A stretch of 64,000 bases of DNA, taken from assembly GCF_001544835.2 (NCBI RefSeq), contig NZ_FCNX02000020.1, forward strand, positions 1 through 64,000. The letters run 5' to 3'. The stretch comes from Caballeronia fortuita. Lineage in GTDB: Bacteria; Pseudomonadota; Gammaproteobacteria; Burkholderiales; Burkholderiaceae. Positions 17,449 to 26,458 of the stretch are shown in pieces. Under the pieces are notes generated by a model. The model ran no database searches, was not told the origin of the DNA, and worked only from the letters and a program-made list of their open reading frames with translations. How positions within the stretch are numbered: position 1 is the stretch's first letter; every line of letters starts with the position of its first letter. The translations under genes were made by a program, and so were the position numbers.

Positions 17449-18798
17449 ATGCGGGGAGAATTCGGGACGATCACGATGGCCGTGATCGCCATCGTCGTGC
17501 TGATCGTTTTGATCGCGCGATACAAGCTGAGCCCGTTCATTGCGCTGACGCTGGTCGCGCTCGGGCTCGGTCTCGCGGCGGGCGTGACGCCCGAGCACGC
17601 GATAGACAGCTTCACGAAGGGCTTCGGCGGCGCATTGGCGCGCACCGGTCCGGTCGTAGGCCTGGGCGCAGTGCTCGGCGGCATCATGATCGGCACGGGC
17701 GGCGCGGATCGCATCGCGAATGCGTTCGTCGGCAAGCGGCCGTTGTGGCTCGCGCCCTGGACCGTGTGCGCGGCGGCGCTTCTGATCGGCATGCCGCATC
17801 TGTTCGACGTGAGCTTCATCATGCTCGCGCCGCTCGTCTATACGATCGCGCGCCGCACCGGCAGCCATCTCTTGTACATCGGCTTGCCGCTCGCCGCGGG
17901 CCTTTACGTGTCGCACGGTCTGCTGCCGCCGCATCCGGCGCCGACGCTCGCCGTGACCGCTTATCACGCCAACACCGGGCTTACGCTGCTGTACGGTCTC
18001 GTCATCGCGATTCCGGCGGCGGTCATCACCGGCCCGCTTTTCACGGCGTTCGCGCGACGCAGCTTCGGACCCGCGCCCGATCTGTCGAAGGGTCCGGGCG
18101 GCACGCGCACCGATGCCGAAAACGCCACCGACGTCTCGCTCGCGCTGTCGATTCTCTGCCTGCTGATTCCGCCGGGTTTGATGCTCGCGGGGACGCTCGG
18201 CATGGACTACAGCACGAAGGGCACGGGGCAATACGTGTTCTTCCAGTCGCTCAACGATCCGATCCTGTCGCTGCTCGCCGCCGTGATTTTCGCGTTCTTC
18301 GCGCTCGGCATCAAAAGCCGGTTTCCGCTCGCGGACATGCAGAAGATGATCGGCAAGGGCATCGCGCCGCTGTCGGCGATCCTGCTGATTCTCGGCGCGG
18401 GCGGCGGCTTCAAGCAGATGCTGACGTCGATCCATCTGGACACGATCATCGTGTCGCACACGGCGAGCTGGGCCGTGAGCCCGCTCGTGCTCGCGTGGGT
18501 GATCGCCGCGCTTTTGCGCGTGTGCGTCGGCTCAGCGACGGTCGCGACCGTGGCGGCTTCTGGCATCGTCGCGCCGCTGCTCGTGTCGCATCCGGGCGTT
18601 TCGCCGGAACTGATGGTGCTCGCGACCGCTTCCGGCGCGGTGATGCTGTCGCACGTGAACGACTCCGGCTTCTGGCTCTTCAAGGAATATTTCCAGTTGA
18701 CGGTCTCGCAGACGCTGCGGACGTGGACGCTGATGCTGTGCGTGCAGTCGCTCGTCGGGCTCGCGGGCGTGCTGCTCATCAACATGTTCATCGGCTAA
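17449..18798 (+). CDS. GntP-family sugar-acid:H+ symporter
   Basis: A 449-residue carrier with about 12 membrane segments. GLGAVLGGIMIGTGGADRIA (about residues 73-92), HGLLPPHPAPT (about 161-171), and VGSATVATVAASGI near residue 365 with SHVNDSGFWLFKEY near 405 are strong GntP markers. The family takes up gluconate and other hydroxy acids with protons. AGGAAGGGGA precedes the ATG by 6 bases. It lies 52 bases after the oxidoreductase and probably imports the tetronate or related acid used by the neighbouring enzymes. Confidence 0.92.
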   Translation: MRGEFGTITMAVIAIVVLIVLIARYKLSPFIALTLVALGLGLAAGVTPEHAIDSFTKGFGGALARTGPVVGLGAVLGGIMIGTGGADRIANAFVGKRPLWLAPWTVCAAALLIGMPHLFDVSFIMLAPLVYTIARRTGSHLLYIGLPLAAGLYVSHGLLPPHPAPTLAVTAYHANTGLTLLYGLVIAIPAAVITGPLFTAFARRSFGPAPDLSKGPGGTRTDAENATDVSLALSILCLLIPPGLMLAGTLGMDYSTKGTGQYVFFQSLNDPILSLLAAVIFAFFALGIKSRFPLADMQKMIGKGIAPLSAILLILGAGGGFKQMLTSIHLDTIIVSHTASWAVSPLVLAWVIAALLRVCVGSATVATVAASGIVAPLLVSHPGVSPELMVLATASGAVMLSHVNDSGFWLFKEYFQLTVSQTLRTWTLMLCVQSLVGLAGVLLINMFIG

Positions 18799-18807
18799 GA
18801 TAGGCGA

Positions 18808-18823
18808 CCCCCCGCAGGCGGGG
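18808..18823 (+). terminator. GC hairpin between permease and regulator genes (possible attenuator)
   Basis: CCCCGC-AG-GCGGGG forms a 6-bp stem just after the permease stop. No T run follows, so it may stabilise or attenuate rather than terminate transcription. Confidence 0.3.
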
Positions 18824-18843
18824 CGCTTAACGAAGGTTTTCCC

Positions 18844-19653
18844 ATGTCGAGCCAGGCCAAACCCGATGCATCCGATGTTCCGCTGATTCCCGATCAGCGG
18901 CGCGAGGCCATGCTGCGCCAGTTGCGCCGGGACAAGGTGCTCTCGGTGCATCAGTTGATGGAGTCGTTCAACTGTTCGCACATGACGGTGCGGCGCGACA
19001 TCGCCGTGCTGGAAGAGGCCGGCTTCGTCTACACGGTGCCGGGCGGCGTGCGCATCGCGAGTCATCTGAACAGCGAGCCGAGCCATCAGTCGAAGGCGGT
19101 CGTCGAGCAGCCGCAGAAGCAGGCCATCGCGCGGCGTGCCACGGAAGGGCTGCGCGCGGGCATGTCGATCTATCTCGATGCCGGCACGACCATGCTGTCG
19201 TTCGTGCCGCATATCGTCGAGCTGCAAGACATGACGGTCGTGACCAACGACTTCCAGATCGTGCGCGAACTCGCCAGCGCGACGCACGTCAACGTCATTC
19301 ATATCGGCGGGCAGCTCGATCACAAGAACCTGTCGAGCGTCGGCACGCTCGCGGCGGCGACGCTGCGTCAGGTCGTGCTCGATGTCGCGTTCATCTCGGC
19401 GAGTTCATGGGACTTGCGCCGTGGCGTGACGACGCCTTCCGCGCCGAAAGTCGAGGTCAAGCTCGCGGCGATGGAAGCCGCATCGCGCAACGTGCTCACC
19501 GTCGCGAGTTCCAAGTACGGCACGGTCGGGCTGTACAAGGTCGCGAGTCTCGAGCGCTTCGATCAGGTCATCACCGACGACGGTCTCGCTCCGGCTGCTG
19601 CGACCGGCATCCGGCAATCGGGCATCGATCTCGCGCTGGCGGCCGTCGCGTGA
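18844..19653 (+). CDS. DeoR/GlpR-family transcriptional regulator
   Basis: A 269-residue regulator with an N-terminal helix-turn-helix (RREAMLRQLRRDKVLSVHQL and CSHMTVRRDIAVLEEAG, about residues 19-65) and a DeoR sugar-phosphate-binding domain (LDAGTTMLSFVPHI, VVTNDFQIVREL, VNVIHIGGQLD). It closes the acid-sugar locus on the plus strand, 45 bases after the permease gene, and is likely its repressor, releasing on a phosphorylated intermediate. Confidence 0.9.
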   Translation: MSSQAKPDASDVPLIPDQRREAMLRQLRRDKVLSVHQLMESFNCSHMTVRRDIAVLEEAGFVYTVPGGVRIASHLNSEPSHQSKAVVEQPQKQAIARRATEGLRAGMSIYLDAGTTMLSFVPHIVELQDMTVVTNDFQIVRELASATHVNVIHIGGQLDHKNLSSVGTLAAATLRQVVLDVAFISASSWDLRRGVTTPSAPKVEVKLAAMEAASRNVLTVASSKYGTVGLYKVASLERFDQVITDDGLAPAAATGIRQSGIDLALAAVA

Positions 19654-19831
19654 ACCGTCCGGCGCCGCGGTAACAATTTCCTCGAATGGCGGCGCTTCGC
19701 GTAACGGTTTGAAACGAAGCTGCATAAATCATTGATTTCTATGACAGAATGGGCCACGAATGCGGGTGCGGGCGAGTAAATTTTGCGCATCCCTACGGTT
19801 TCAACGTTCTCTCTGTTAGGAGTTAGGTGAT

Positions 19832-20053
19832 ATGGGAAGTCTCAGCATCGGGCATTGGCTCATCGTTCTTGCAATCGTTGCGCTCATTTTCGGCACGAAA
19901 AAGCTGCGCTCCGTCGGCTCCGATCTGGGCGGCGCGGTCAAGGCATTCAAGGACGGCGTAGGCGATGCAGCACCTGCCGCCAATGCAACCGCCACGCCCG
20001 CGACGATCGACGTTCAGGCGAAGGACGTCGCCGCACGTTCACCGGCGCGTTAA
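19832..20053 (+). CDS. tatA: Sec-independent translocase protein TatA
   Basis: A 73-residue protein with a single N-terminal membrane helix (IGHWLIVLAIVALIFG), the FGTKKLR hinge, and an amphipathic helix LGGAVKAFKDGVGD, as in TatA/TatE. It stands alone without tatB or tatC, so it is a second TatA-type copy that would join the main Tat translocase. A clear AGGAGTTAGGTG lies upstream of the ATG. Confidence 0.9.
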   Translation: MGSLSIGHWLIVLAIVALIFGTKKLRSVGSDLGGAVKAFKDGVGDAAPAANATATPATIDVQAKDVAARSPAR

Positions 20054-20073
20054 AAAAACGGCGGCTACGCCGC
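20052..20073 (-). terminator. Rho-independent terminator of the cupin gene
   Basis: On the minus strand GCGGC-GTA-GCCGC is followed by a run of seven Ts (A run at 20052-20058 on the plus strand). The hairpin overlaps the cupin stop codon and lies just behind tatA, so it may act in both directions. Confidence 0.65.
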
Positions 20074-20514
20074 ATGCGCTTTCAGCGGCGGCCCGAGAAA
20101 CTCGATGTCCCATTTCGCGCCGAACCGCGCGAGCGTCGCCGGGTCGGGCACGCCGTCCGTCATCACGTCGCGCAACTGGCCGAAGAAGCTGGCCGCGTCG
20201 AATCCCGGCGAGATGAGGACCAGCATGGGCGACGTTTCATCGTCGATATTGACGAAGCGATGCTTTGTGCCCGCGAGCGCGGTGAGCGTCTCGCCCGCGC
20301 TCACGATCCGGCGCTCGCCGTCCACTTCGAACAGATAGCGCCCCTGCAGCACATGAAACACTTCGGTCTCGTTTCCATGCCGATGCATCGGCGGGCCGAA
20401 GCCGGGCGCATCGTGCGTTTCGATGAGCGTCGCGCGCCCCTCGGTCGCCGATGGCTCGATAAACACCTTCAGATCTAGGCCGATGGCGGGAATGCGAATG
20501 GCGCGTTCGTTCAT
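20065..20514 (-). CDS. Cupin-domain protein
   Basis: A 149-residue small beta-barrel protein. The two cupin motifs are visible as GPPMHRHGNETEVFHVLQGRY (split near residues 38-58, with HRH and E as likely metal ligands) and GTKHRFVNIDD (about 80-90, third His). No enzyme function can be assigned. The ATG at 20512-20514 follows AAGGAG. Convergent with tatA. Confidence 0.85.
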   Translation of the reverse strand: MNERAIRIPAIGLDLKVFIEPSATEGRATLIETHDAPGFGPPMHRHGNETEVFHVLQGRYLFEVDGERRIVSAGETLTALAGTKHRFVNIDDETSPMLVLISPGFDAASFFGQLRDVMTDGVPDPATLARFGAKWDIEFLGPPLKAHAA

Positions 20515-20600
20515 GTGATGCTCCTTGGTAGGGTGTGGAGTCCGACACTGCCCGTGCATCGTATCGATGCACAGTTAGCCGGGAATTACGCGTCGATGCG

Positions 20601-21311
20601 TCAATGCGTGAGCGCCGCATGCGCTTGCGATGGCGCGCGATGCTGCTTCGGCTCGCCGCCCGCGAGCGTCCAGCCGATGCCGCGCACGTTGCGGATGAAG
20701 TTGCGTCCGAAGCGCTTGCGCATCGAATGGATCAGCACGTCGAGCGCATTGCTTTCGACTTCGTTGCCCCAGCCATAAAGACGTTCTTCGAGTTGCGCGC
20801 GGGACAGAATCGTTTCGGGCCGTTCGAGCAGCGCGTGCATCAATGCGAATTCGCGCGCGGAGAGCGGCGAGGCGACGCCATCGCGCGACAGTGTCCGGCG
20901 GTCGAGATCGAGGCACAGCGCTTCATCGCCGATACAGGACGTCGCGTAACCGGCCTGACGGCGCAGCACCGCGCGGATGCGCGCCAACACCTCGCGCACG
21001 TCGAACGGCTTGAGCACGCAATCGTCCGCGCCGATGTCGAGACTGCGCACGCGTGTCGCCGGATCGTGAGACGTGGTGAACGTGAGCATCGGCACCTTGT
21101 TGCCCGATTCGCGCGATGCTCGCAATAGCTCGAGACCGCCGCCGCACAGAAGGCCGAGCTCCAGCAGAACGACGGCGTAATAACTCGCGTCGATGGCAAG
21201 ACGCGCCGCGCGCGCATCGCGTACCCAGTCGACGCGATAATCGTTGTTTCTCAAAGCCTGGAACAGCGCCTGCCCAACGTCCAGATCGTCCTCAATCAGT
21301 AACACACGCAT
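20601..21311 (-). CDS. Orphan OmpR/PmrA-type response regulator with Glu at the phospho-acceptor site
   Basis: A 236-residue regulator with an N-terminal receiver (acidic pair in LLIEDD, residues 4-9; Thr in MLTFTTSHD; Lys in VLKPFD) and a C-terminal winged helix ending GIGWTL. Aligned residue by residue with E. coli PmrA, the phosphorylated Asp51 is Glu51 here (codon GAG at 21159-21161) in VVLLELGL, and the following DxxDG loop is replaced by LCGGG. A Glu at this place can mimic phosphorylation. No histidine kinase gene is adjacent. It may be constitutively active or controlled by other means. Confidence 0.88.
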   Translation of the reverse strand: MRVLLIEDDLDVGQALFQALRNNDYRVDWVRDARAARLAIDASYYAVVLLELGLLCGGGLELLRASRESGNKVPMLTFTTSHDPATRVRSLDIGADDCVLKPFDVREVLARIRAVLRRQAGYATSCIGDEALCLDLDRRTLSRDGVASPLSAREFALMHALLERPETILSRAQLEERLYGWGNEVESNALDVLIHSMRKRFGRNFIRNVRGIGWTLAGGEPKQHRAPSQAHAALTH

Positions 21312-21842
21312 GATGTCCCTTCGTTCGTCGGAATAGATGATACGGATGCCGAAATAAACTGCCCGGTCATCGGCCGGAGCGCCCGACGCACATGGATCAT
21401 CAAGATTCAGTCGAGCAGGATGTGTTTCTTGCGCGCGACGAAGCGTCGTACGAATCGCGCCCTCGACGTATTTAACTGGGCTCTCTTTCGTAGATCCAGT
21501 TGGATACCAGTTATTCGAGTGGCGATATATTAGGAACGACGGTTCCGGGTCGTCTTGTCTTTTCGGTCCTCGGAAAGCGACGATTTCAGCATAGTTTCAG
21601 CGCGCGCAACGACCGCCGCGATCGGTGCGATGCGGCCTTACAACACTTGCGATAAAGAATCGAACGTTCAGGAAACCTTGTCGTTTCTGAGCTCATGCGT
21701 GTCGCGCGGTCGAAGATCGTGTCATGGCGGCATAGCGTCGAATTTCGACGAAACGCGTTAGGTGTTTTCCCTCATTCGCACTCCGTAATTCCGAACTCAT
21801 TCGTCGCGGTCAAGCTCACGGTTCAATAGCTAAGGAACCGTC
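21312..21842. other. 531-bp intergenic region
   Basis: No credible gene is seen. It has lower GC than its surroundings in 21440-21800 and must contain the promoters of the divergent response regulator and TSUP genes. A 68-codon frame at 21555-21761 is Ser/Arg-rich without family resemblance or a clear ribosome site. Confidence 0.5.
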
Positions 21843-22661
21843 ATGAGCTTCACGCCCGAAATCATCGTTGTCGTCGTGGTGGCCGGATTGTTGTGCGGCT
21901 TTCTCAACACGGTCGCGTCATCGGGATCGGCGGTTTCGCTGCCGATCCTCATGTCGGTCGGCCTGCACGCGGCCACGGCGAACGCGACCAATCGCATTCC
22001 GGTGCTCGTCGGTGCGATCGCCGCGACGGTCGGGCTCGCGCGCAACGGCGCGATTCCGTGGCGGCGCGCGCTCACCGCGGCCGCGCCGCTCATGGCGGGC
22101 GCGGCGCTCGGCGCAATGGCGAGCGTCTATCTTCCAGGGCATGACTTGCGCATGGTCATCGTGGGCGCGGTCGTGCTCGCGTTGATCCTCATCCTCACGA
22201 AGCTCAAAAACCTGCTGAACGCGGCGGGAAACGGCGAGATAACGCTCGGCTTCAAGTCGATGTCGCTGCTCTTTCTCGTCGGCATATGGACGGGCTTCAT
22301 CGTGCTCGATTCGGGCACCTACATGCTGCTGGTGCTCGTGCTCGCGGCGGGACTCTCGCTCGTCGAAGCCAATGCGATCAAGAACGTCGCCACGTTGCTG
22401 ACGACCGCCGTCGCGATGGCCGTCTTCGTGCAGCATCAAAGCATCGACTGGCCGATCGGCGGCATCATGGCCGCGGGCAGTCTCGTCGGCGGACTGCTGG
22501 GCGCGCGCCTCGCCATCTCCGACAAGGCGCGGCGGTGGATCGTCGTGTTGCTGGTAAGTGTGATCGTCGCCGAGCTGATTCATCTCGCCGTGCCGGTGCA
22601 CTGGCTCGATGCGCGCGTGATGCCGGCCATCGGCGCTTACGCGGGCAACGCGCTGGATTGA
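21843..22661 (+). CDS. TSUP-family (TauE/SafE) anion exporter
   Basis: A 272-residue polytopic protein. The first helix ends in the TSUP signature GFLNTVASSGSAVSLPILMSVG (about residues 19-40, quoted across its core), repeated in weaker form in LLFLVGIWTGFIVLDSGTY midway, giving the two-repeat layout. The family exports sulfite, sulfonates or related anions; the substrate here is unknown. AAGGAACCGTC precedes the ATG. Divergent from the response regulator across a 531-bp gap. Confidence 0.88.
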   Translation: MSFTPEIIVVVVVAGLLCGFLNTVASSGSAVSLPILMSVGLHAATANATNRIPVLVGAIAATVGLARNGAIPWRRALTAAAPLMAGAALGAMASVYLPGHDLRMVIVGAVVLALILILTKLKNLLNAAGNGEITLGFKSMSLLFLVGIWTGFIVLDSGTYMLLVLVLAAGLSLVEANAIKNVATLLTTAVAMAVFVQHQSIDWPIGGIMAAGSLVGGLLGARLAISDKARRWIVVLLVSVIVAELIHLAVPVHWLDARVMPAIGAYAGNALD

Positions 22662-22665
22662 AGCC

Positions 22666-23712
22666 TCACGCGCTCTCGCGGTCGATGATCGAGAAGCCCG
22701 TATCGATCCTCGTCTGCGCTGCAACGTCCATGTCTGAATCGGCTGCGCCGAACCTCGCCAGCAAAGTCTGCGCGGTCTTCATGCCGATGGTCGCGCCCTC
22801 GACGCGCACCGTCGACAGCGCAGGGTAGACGTGCGCGGCGGTGCTGAGATCGCCGAAGCCCATCACTGCGACATCGCGCGGCACGGCGATCTTCCGGCTG
22901 GCCGCTTCCGCCAGAACGCCCTGCGCGAGCGTGTCCGAACTGCAGACGATGATATCGGGCTTCGCTTCGTCGAAAAGGAGCGCCGCGCCCGCGCGTCCTG
23001 CCTGCAGTGTCGCGGGCGCCGGCAGTGTTCTGAAATCCGCATCGGCGATGCCGTGTCTGCGCAGTTCCGCGATCAGGCTCTTTGCCCGTCGCAAACCTCT
23101 CGGATCGTCGATCGAAACGATCCCGAACTTGCGATAACCCTTGCCGAGCAGATGCTGCGCCACTTTCTTGCCGACTTCCTCGTGCGAGAAACCGATGACC
23201 GTATCGATCGGCTTGCTGGTCAGATCCCATATCTCGACGACCGGAATCCGCGCCTTGGTCAGGCGCTCGACCGTCGCTTTCGTGTGGCTCGTTCCGGCAA
23301 GCACGATACCGTCGGGACGCCGGCCGAGAATCGCTTCGACGAGCGCTTCCTCGCGGGCCGTGGAATACGCGGTGAGGCCCAGCAGCGTCTGATAGCCGGC
23401 TTCGGTCAGCTTGTCGACGAGCGCCTGCACGGTGTCGGCGAAGATCGAGTTGGCGATGGTCGGCAGCAGGATCGCGACGAGCCGGCTCTTGCTGCTCGCG
23501 AGGCCGCCCGCAAGCATGTTGGGCACGTAGCCGGTGGCGCGCACCGCGTCGAGCACTTTCTTCTGCGTGTCGCTGCGCACGAGTTCCGGGCGGTTCAGCG
23601 CCCGCGACACGGTCATCGGTGCGACACCCGCGACTCTCGCGACATCGATCAGCGTCACGCTCTCCGGCTGCGCGGAAAGCGCGATCTGCCTGCTGGATAT
23701 TTTCTTCGCCAT
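22666..23712 (-). CDS. LacI-family regulator (GntR-like), adjacent to aldarate genes
   Basis: A 348-residue repressor. The helix-turn-helix VTLIDVARVAGVAPMTVSRAL (about residues 19-39) with hinge NMLAGGLASSKS is followed by a periplasmic-binding-protein-like sensor domain (LVAILLPTIANSIFADTVQ, GIVLAGTSHT, AVMGFGDLS). It resembles gluconate-type GntR of the LacI family. It is divergent from the MFS carrier gene, with twin palindromes in between, so it probably controls that carrier and the dehydratase. Confidence 0.9.
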   Translation of the reverse strand: MAKKISSRQIALSAQPESVTLIDVARVAGVAPMTVSRALNRPELVRSDTQKKVLDAVRATGYVPNMLAGGLASSKSRLVAILLPTIANSIFADTVQALVDKLTEAGYQTLLGLTAYSTAREEALVEAILGRRPDGIVLAGTSHTKATVERLTKARIPVVEIWDLTSKPIDTVIGFSHEEVGKKVAQHLLGKGYRKFGIVSIDDPRGLRRAKSLIAELRRHGIADADFRTLPAPATLQAGRAGAALLFDEAKPDIIVCSSDTLAQGVLAEAASRKIAVPRDVAVMGFGDLSTAAHVYPALSTVRVEGATIGMKTAQTLLARFGAADSDMDVAAQTRIDTGFSIIDRESA

Positions 23713-23830
23713 GTTGGAAAGACGACTGCCTGTTTGTGTCGGCGCGGACCGGCCGCTCAGAAGAATTAGACCACGAACGCCGCGCCTTTCCGATGCATCG
23801 CGCCGTCGTGTTCATCGGGGAAAACACCGA

Positions 23831-23870
23831 TGATTGCGCAATCAAAAAGCGTTGAATGATTGCGCAATCA
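23831..23870. promoter_or_regulatory. Twin perfect 14-bp palindromic operators
   Basis: TGATTGCGCAATCA occurs at 23831-23844 and 23857-23870, each a perfect palindrome with central CG as in LacI-family operators. Start-to-start spacing is 26 bp. They lie 41 bp upstream of the MFS start codon and between it and the LacI gene, so they are the likely sites of that regulator. Confidence 0.8.
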
Positions 23871-23910
23871 CTGTATTATCGATCGCAAGCAGACCACCCA
23901 GGAGACAAGC

Positions 23911-25287
23911 GTGGCAGTCCAGTCATCGAGCGCACAAAGCGGCGCGCCTCGCACAAAAGTGCGCTGGTTCATTCTCGCGATGATCTTCATCGTGACCGTG
24001 TTCAACTACGTGGATCGGGCGACGCTTTCGATCGCCGCGCCGAGCATGCGGCACGATCTCGGCTTCGACGCGTTGACGATGGGCATCGCGTTCTCGGCCT
24101 TCGGCTGGGCGTACACGGCCATGCAGATTCCGGGCGGGCTGCTTCTCGACCGCTTCGGCGCGCGCATCGTGCTTGGCATCAGCCTGATTCTCTGGTCGAC
24201 GCTGACCTTCCTTCAGGGCTTCGTGCATCTCTTCGCATCCGCGTTCCTGATGCTCTTCGTGCTGCGCTTCCTGATGGGCATCGCCGAATCGCCCGCGTTT
24301 CCCTGCAACAGCCGCCTGACGGTGATGTGGTTCCCGAGCGCCGAGCGCGGCCTCGCGACATCCATCTTTCAGCTTGCGCAGTACTTCGCACTCGCGGTCT
24401 TCACGCCGATCATGACCTTCACGGTCAGCGCGTGGGGCTGGCATTACGTGTTCTTCACGACGGGCGCGGTCGGCATCGTCATCGGTTTCTGGTGGCTGCG
24501 GTCCGTGCGCGAACCGCAGCGCGATCATCGCGTCAATGCGGCGGAACTGGAATACATCGCGGCGGGCGGCGGTCTGCCGACGATGGGCGACAGTCCGCAG
24601 CCGTTCCGCTGGAAACAGGTCGGTGCGATCGCGGCGAACCGCATGATGATCGGCGTGTATATCGGCCAGTTTTGCCTCACGTCGATCACCTGGTTCTTTC
24701 TCACGTGGTTCCCGACGTATCTCATCGAAGCGAAGGGCATGTCGATTCTGAAGGTCGGTCTCGTCGCCGCGTTGCCTGCGATTGCCGGCTGCATCGGCGG
24801 ACTCATCGGCGGCCTGTGGTCCGACTGGATGCTCAAGCGCGGCTTCAGCCTCACCGCCGCGCGCAAGACGCCGATCATCTGCGGCCTGATCCTGTCGAGC
24901 ACGATCGTGGTTGCGAACTACGTCCATTCGACGACCATCGTGATTCTCGTGATGTCGATCGCTTTCTTCGCGAAGGGCGTCGGCAATCTCGGCTGGTGCA
25001 TCGTCGGCGATGTGTCGCCGAAGCATGCAATGGGCATCAGCGGCGGCATCTTCAATCTGTGCGGCAATCTCGCGAGCATCGTGACGCCGCTCGCCATCGG
25101 CTGGATGATCAAGAGCACCGGATCGTTCGAAGTGGCGTTGACCTATGTCGGCGCGCTGTCGATCCTCGGCGCGTGTTCGTATCTGTTCATCGTCGGCAAA
25201 TTGCAGCGTCTGGATCTCGACGATCACGACGATGGCGCGCAGAAACGCGCCGCTGCGCCCCTGAAAAACCGCGCCACTGCCTCGTAA
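23911..25287 (+). CDS. MFS aldarate/sugar-acid:H+ symporter (anion:cation symporter type)
   Basis: A 458-residue carrier with 12 membrane segments. FNYVDRATLSIAAP (about residues 27-40), GWAYTAMQIPGGLLLDRFG (about 66-84) and RFLMGIAESPAFPCNSR are characteristic of the glucarate/galactarate/galactonate carriers of the ACS family. The GTG at 23911 is chosen, as AGGAG lies 6 bases upstream; the frame extends to an ATG at 23860 but that overlaps an operator. The dehydratase gene follows after 10 bases. Confidence 0.9.
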   Translation: MAVQSSSAQSGAPRTKVRWFILAMIFIVTVFNYVDRATLSIAAPSMRHDLGFDALTMGIAFSAFGWAYTAMQIPGGLLLDRFGARIVLGISLILWSTLTFLQGFVHLFASAFLMLFVLRFLMGIAESPAFPCNSRLTVMWFPSAERGLATSIFQLAQYFALAVFTPIMTFTVSAWGWHYVFFTTGAVGIVIGFWWLRSVREPQRDHRVNAAELEYIAAGGGLPTMGDSPQPFRWKQVGAIAANRMMIGVYIGQFCLTSITWFFLTWFPTYLIEAKGMSILKVGLVAALPAIAGCIGGLIGGLWSDWMLKRGFSLTAARKTPIICGLILSSTIVVANYVHSTTIVILVMSIAFFAKGVGNLGWCIVGDVSPKHAMGISGGIFNLCGNLASIVTPLAIGWMIKSTGSFEVALTYVGALSILGACSYLFIVGKLQRLDLDDHDDGAQKRAAAPLKNRATAS

Positions 25288-25297
25288 GGAAGCAAAC

Positions 25298-26458
25298 ATG
25301 AACGCAACATCATCGCTCATCGCCGCGACGTCGAACGACTCGATCAAGTGGGTCCGCGTCGCCTCCACCTTTCTGCCGCTCGCCAATCCGATCAGCGATG
25401 CCAAGGTGCTTACCGGCCGCCAGAAGCCGATGACGGAAATCGCGATTCTCTTCGTCGAAATCGAAACCGCCGACGGTCATCGCGGTCTCGGCTTCAGCTA
25501 TTCCAAGCGCGCGGGCGGCCCCGGCCAGTTCGCGCATGCGAAGGAGATCGCGCCGGCGTTGATCGGCGAGGACCCGAGCGATATCGCGCGGCTGTGGGAC
25601 AAACTGGCGTGGGCGGGTGCGTCGGTGGGACGAAGCGGGATGGCCGCGCAGGCGATCGGCGCGTTCGACGTCGCGCTGTGGGATTTGAAGGCGAAGCGCG
25701 CGAACCTCTCGCTCGCGAAACTGCTCGGCGCGCAGCGAGCATCCGTGCGCTGCTACAACACGTCGGGCGGATTCCTGCATACGCCGCTCGATCAACTCGT
25801 GACGAATACCGACATTTCGCGCGAGAAGGGCATCGGCGGCATCAAGCTGAAGGTTGGACAGCCGGATTGCGCGCTTGACATCCAGCGCGTGCAGGCGGTG
25901 CGCAAGCACCTCGGCGACACGTTCCCGCTGATGGTCGATGCGAATCAGCAGTGGAATCGCCCGACCGCGCAGCGCATGTGCCGCATCTTCGAACAGTTCA
26001 ACCTGATCTGGATCGAAGAGCCGCTCGATTGCTATGACGCGGAAGGCCACGCCGCGCTCGCCGCCCAGTTCGATACACCGATCGCAACCGGGGAAATGCT
26101 GACGAGCGTGTCCGAGCATTGGGAGTTCATCCGCCAGCGCGGCGCGGATTATCTGATGCCGGATGCGCCGCGCGTCGGCGGCATCACGCCGTTCCTGAAA
26201 GTGGCGACGCTCGCGGACCACGCGGGGCTCATGCTCGCGCCGCATTTCGCGATGGAGCTTCACGTGCATCTCGCGGCGTGCTATCCGCGCGAACCGTGGG
26301 TCGAGCACTTCGAATGGCTGGAGCCGCTTTTCAACGAACGCCTGGAGACCAAGGACGGCCGCATGATCGTGCCGACGCGTCCCGGTCTCGGCCTGAGTCT
26401 GAGCGAGCGCGTCGCCGGATGGACGGCGCAGGATGCGGAGACCGGCAGCCGCGGCTGA
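25298..26458 (+). CDS. Enolase-superfamily acid-sugar dehydratase, L-talarate/galactarate dehydratase-like
   Basis: A 386-residue mandelate-racemase-subgroup enzyme. The KxK motif IKLKVGQ (about residues 184-190), metal ligands in VDANQQW, IEEPLD and TGEM, and the general base His in HFAMELHVHLAA (about 311-322) are all present. The N-terminal FSYSKRAGGPGQFAHA loop is like that of talarate/galactarate dehydratases. It would dehydrate an aldarate imported by the MFS carrier upstream. AAGGAAGC precedes the ATG. Confidence 0.85.
   Translation: MNATSSLIAATSNDSIKWVRVASTFLPLANPISDAKVLTGRQKPMTEIAILFVEIETADGHRGLGFSYSKRAGGPGQFAHAKEIAPALIGEDPSDIARLWDKLAWAGASVGRSGMAAQAIGAFDVALWDLKAKRANLSLAKLLGAQRASVRCYNTSGGFLHTPLDQLVTNTDISREKGIGGIKLKVGQPDCALDIQRVQAVRKHLGDTFPLMVDANQQWNRPTAQRMCRIFEQFNLIWIEEPLDCYDAEGHAALAAQFDTPIATGEMLTSVSEHWEFIRQRGADYLMPDAPRVGGITPFLKVATLADHAGLMLAPHFAMELHVHLAACYPREPWVEHFEWLEPLFNERLETKDGRMIVPTRPGLGLSLSERVAGWTAQDAETGSRG

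Noticed and set aside
21555..21761. Small gene between response regulator and TSUP genes
   Set aside because: No ribosome site, no domain and unusual composition.
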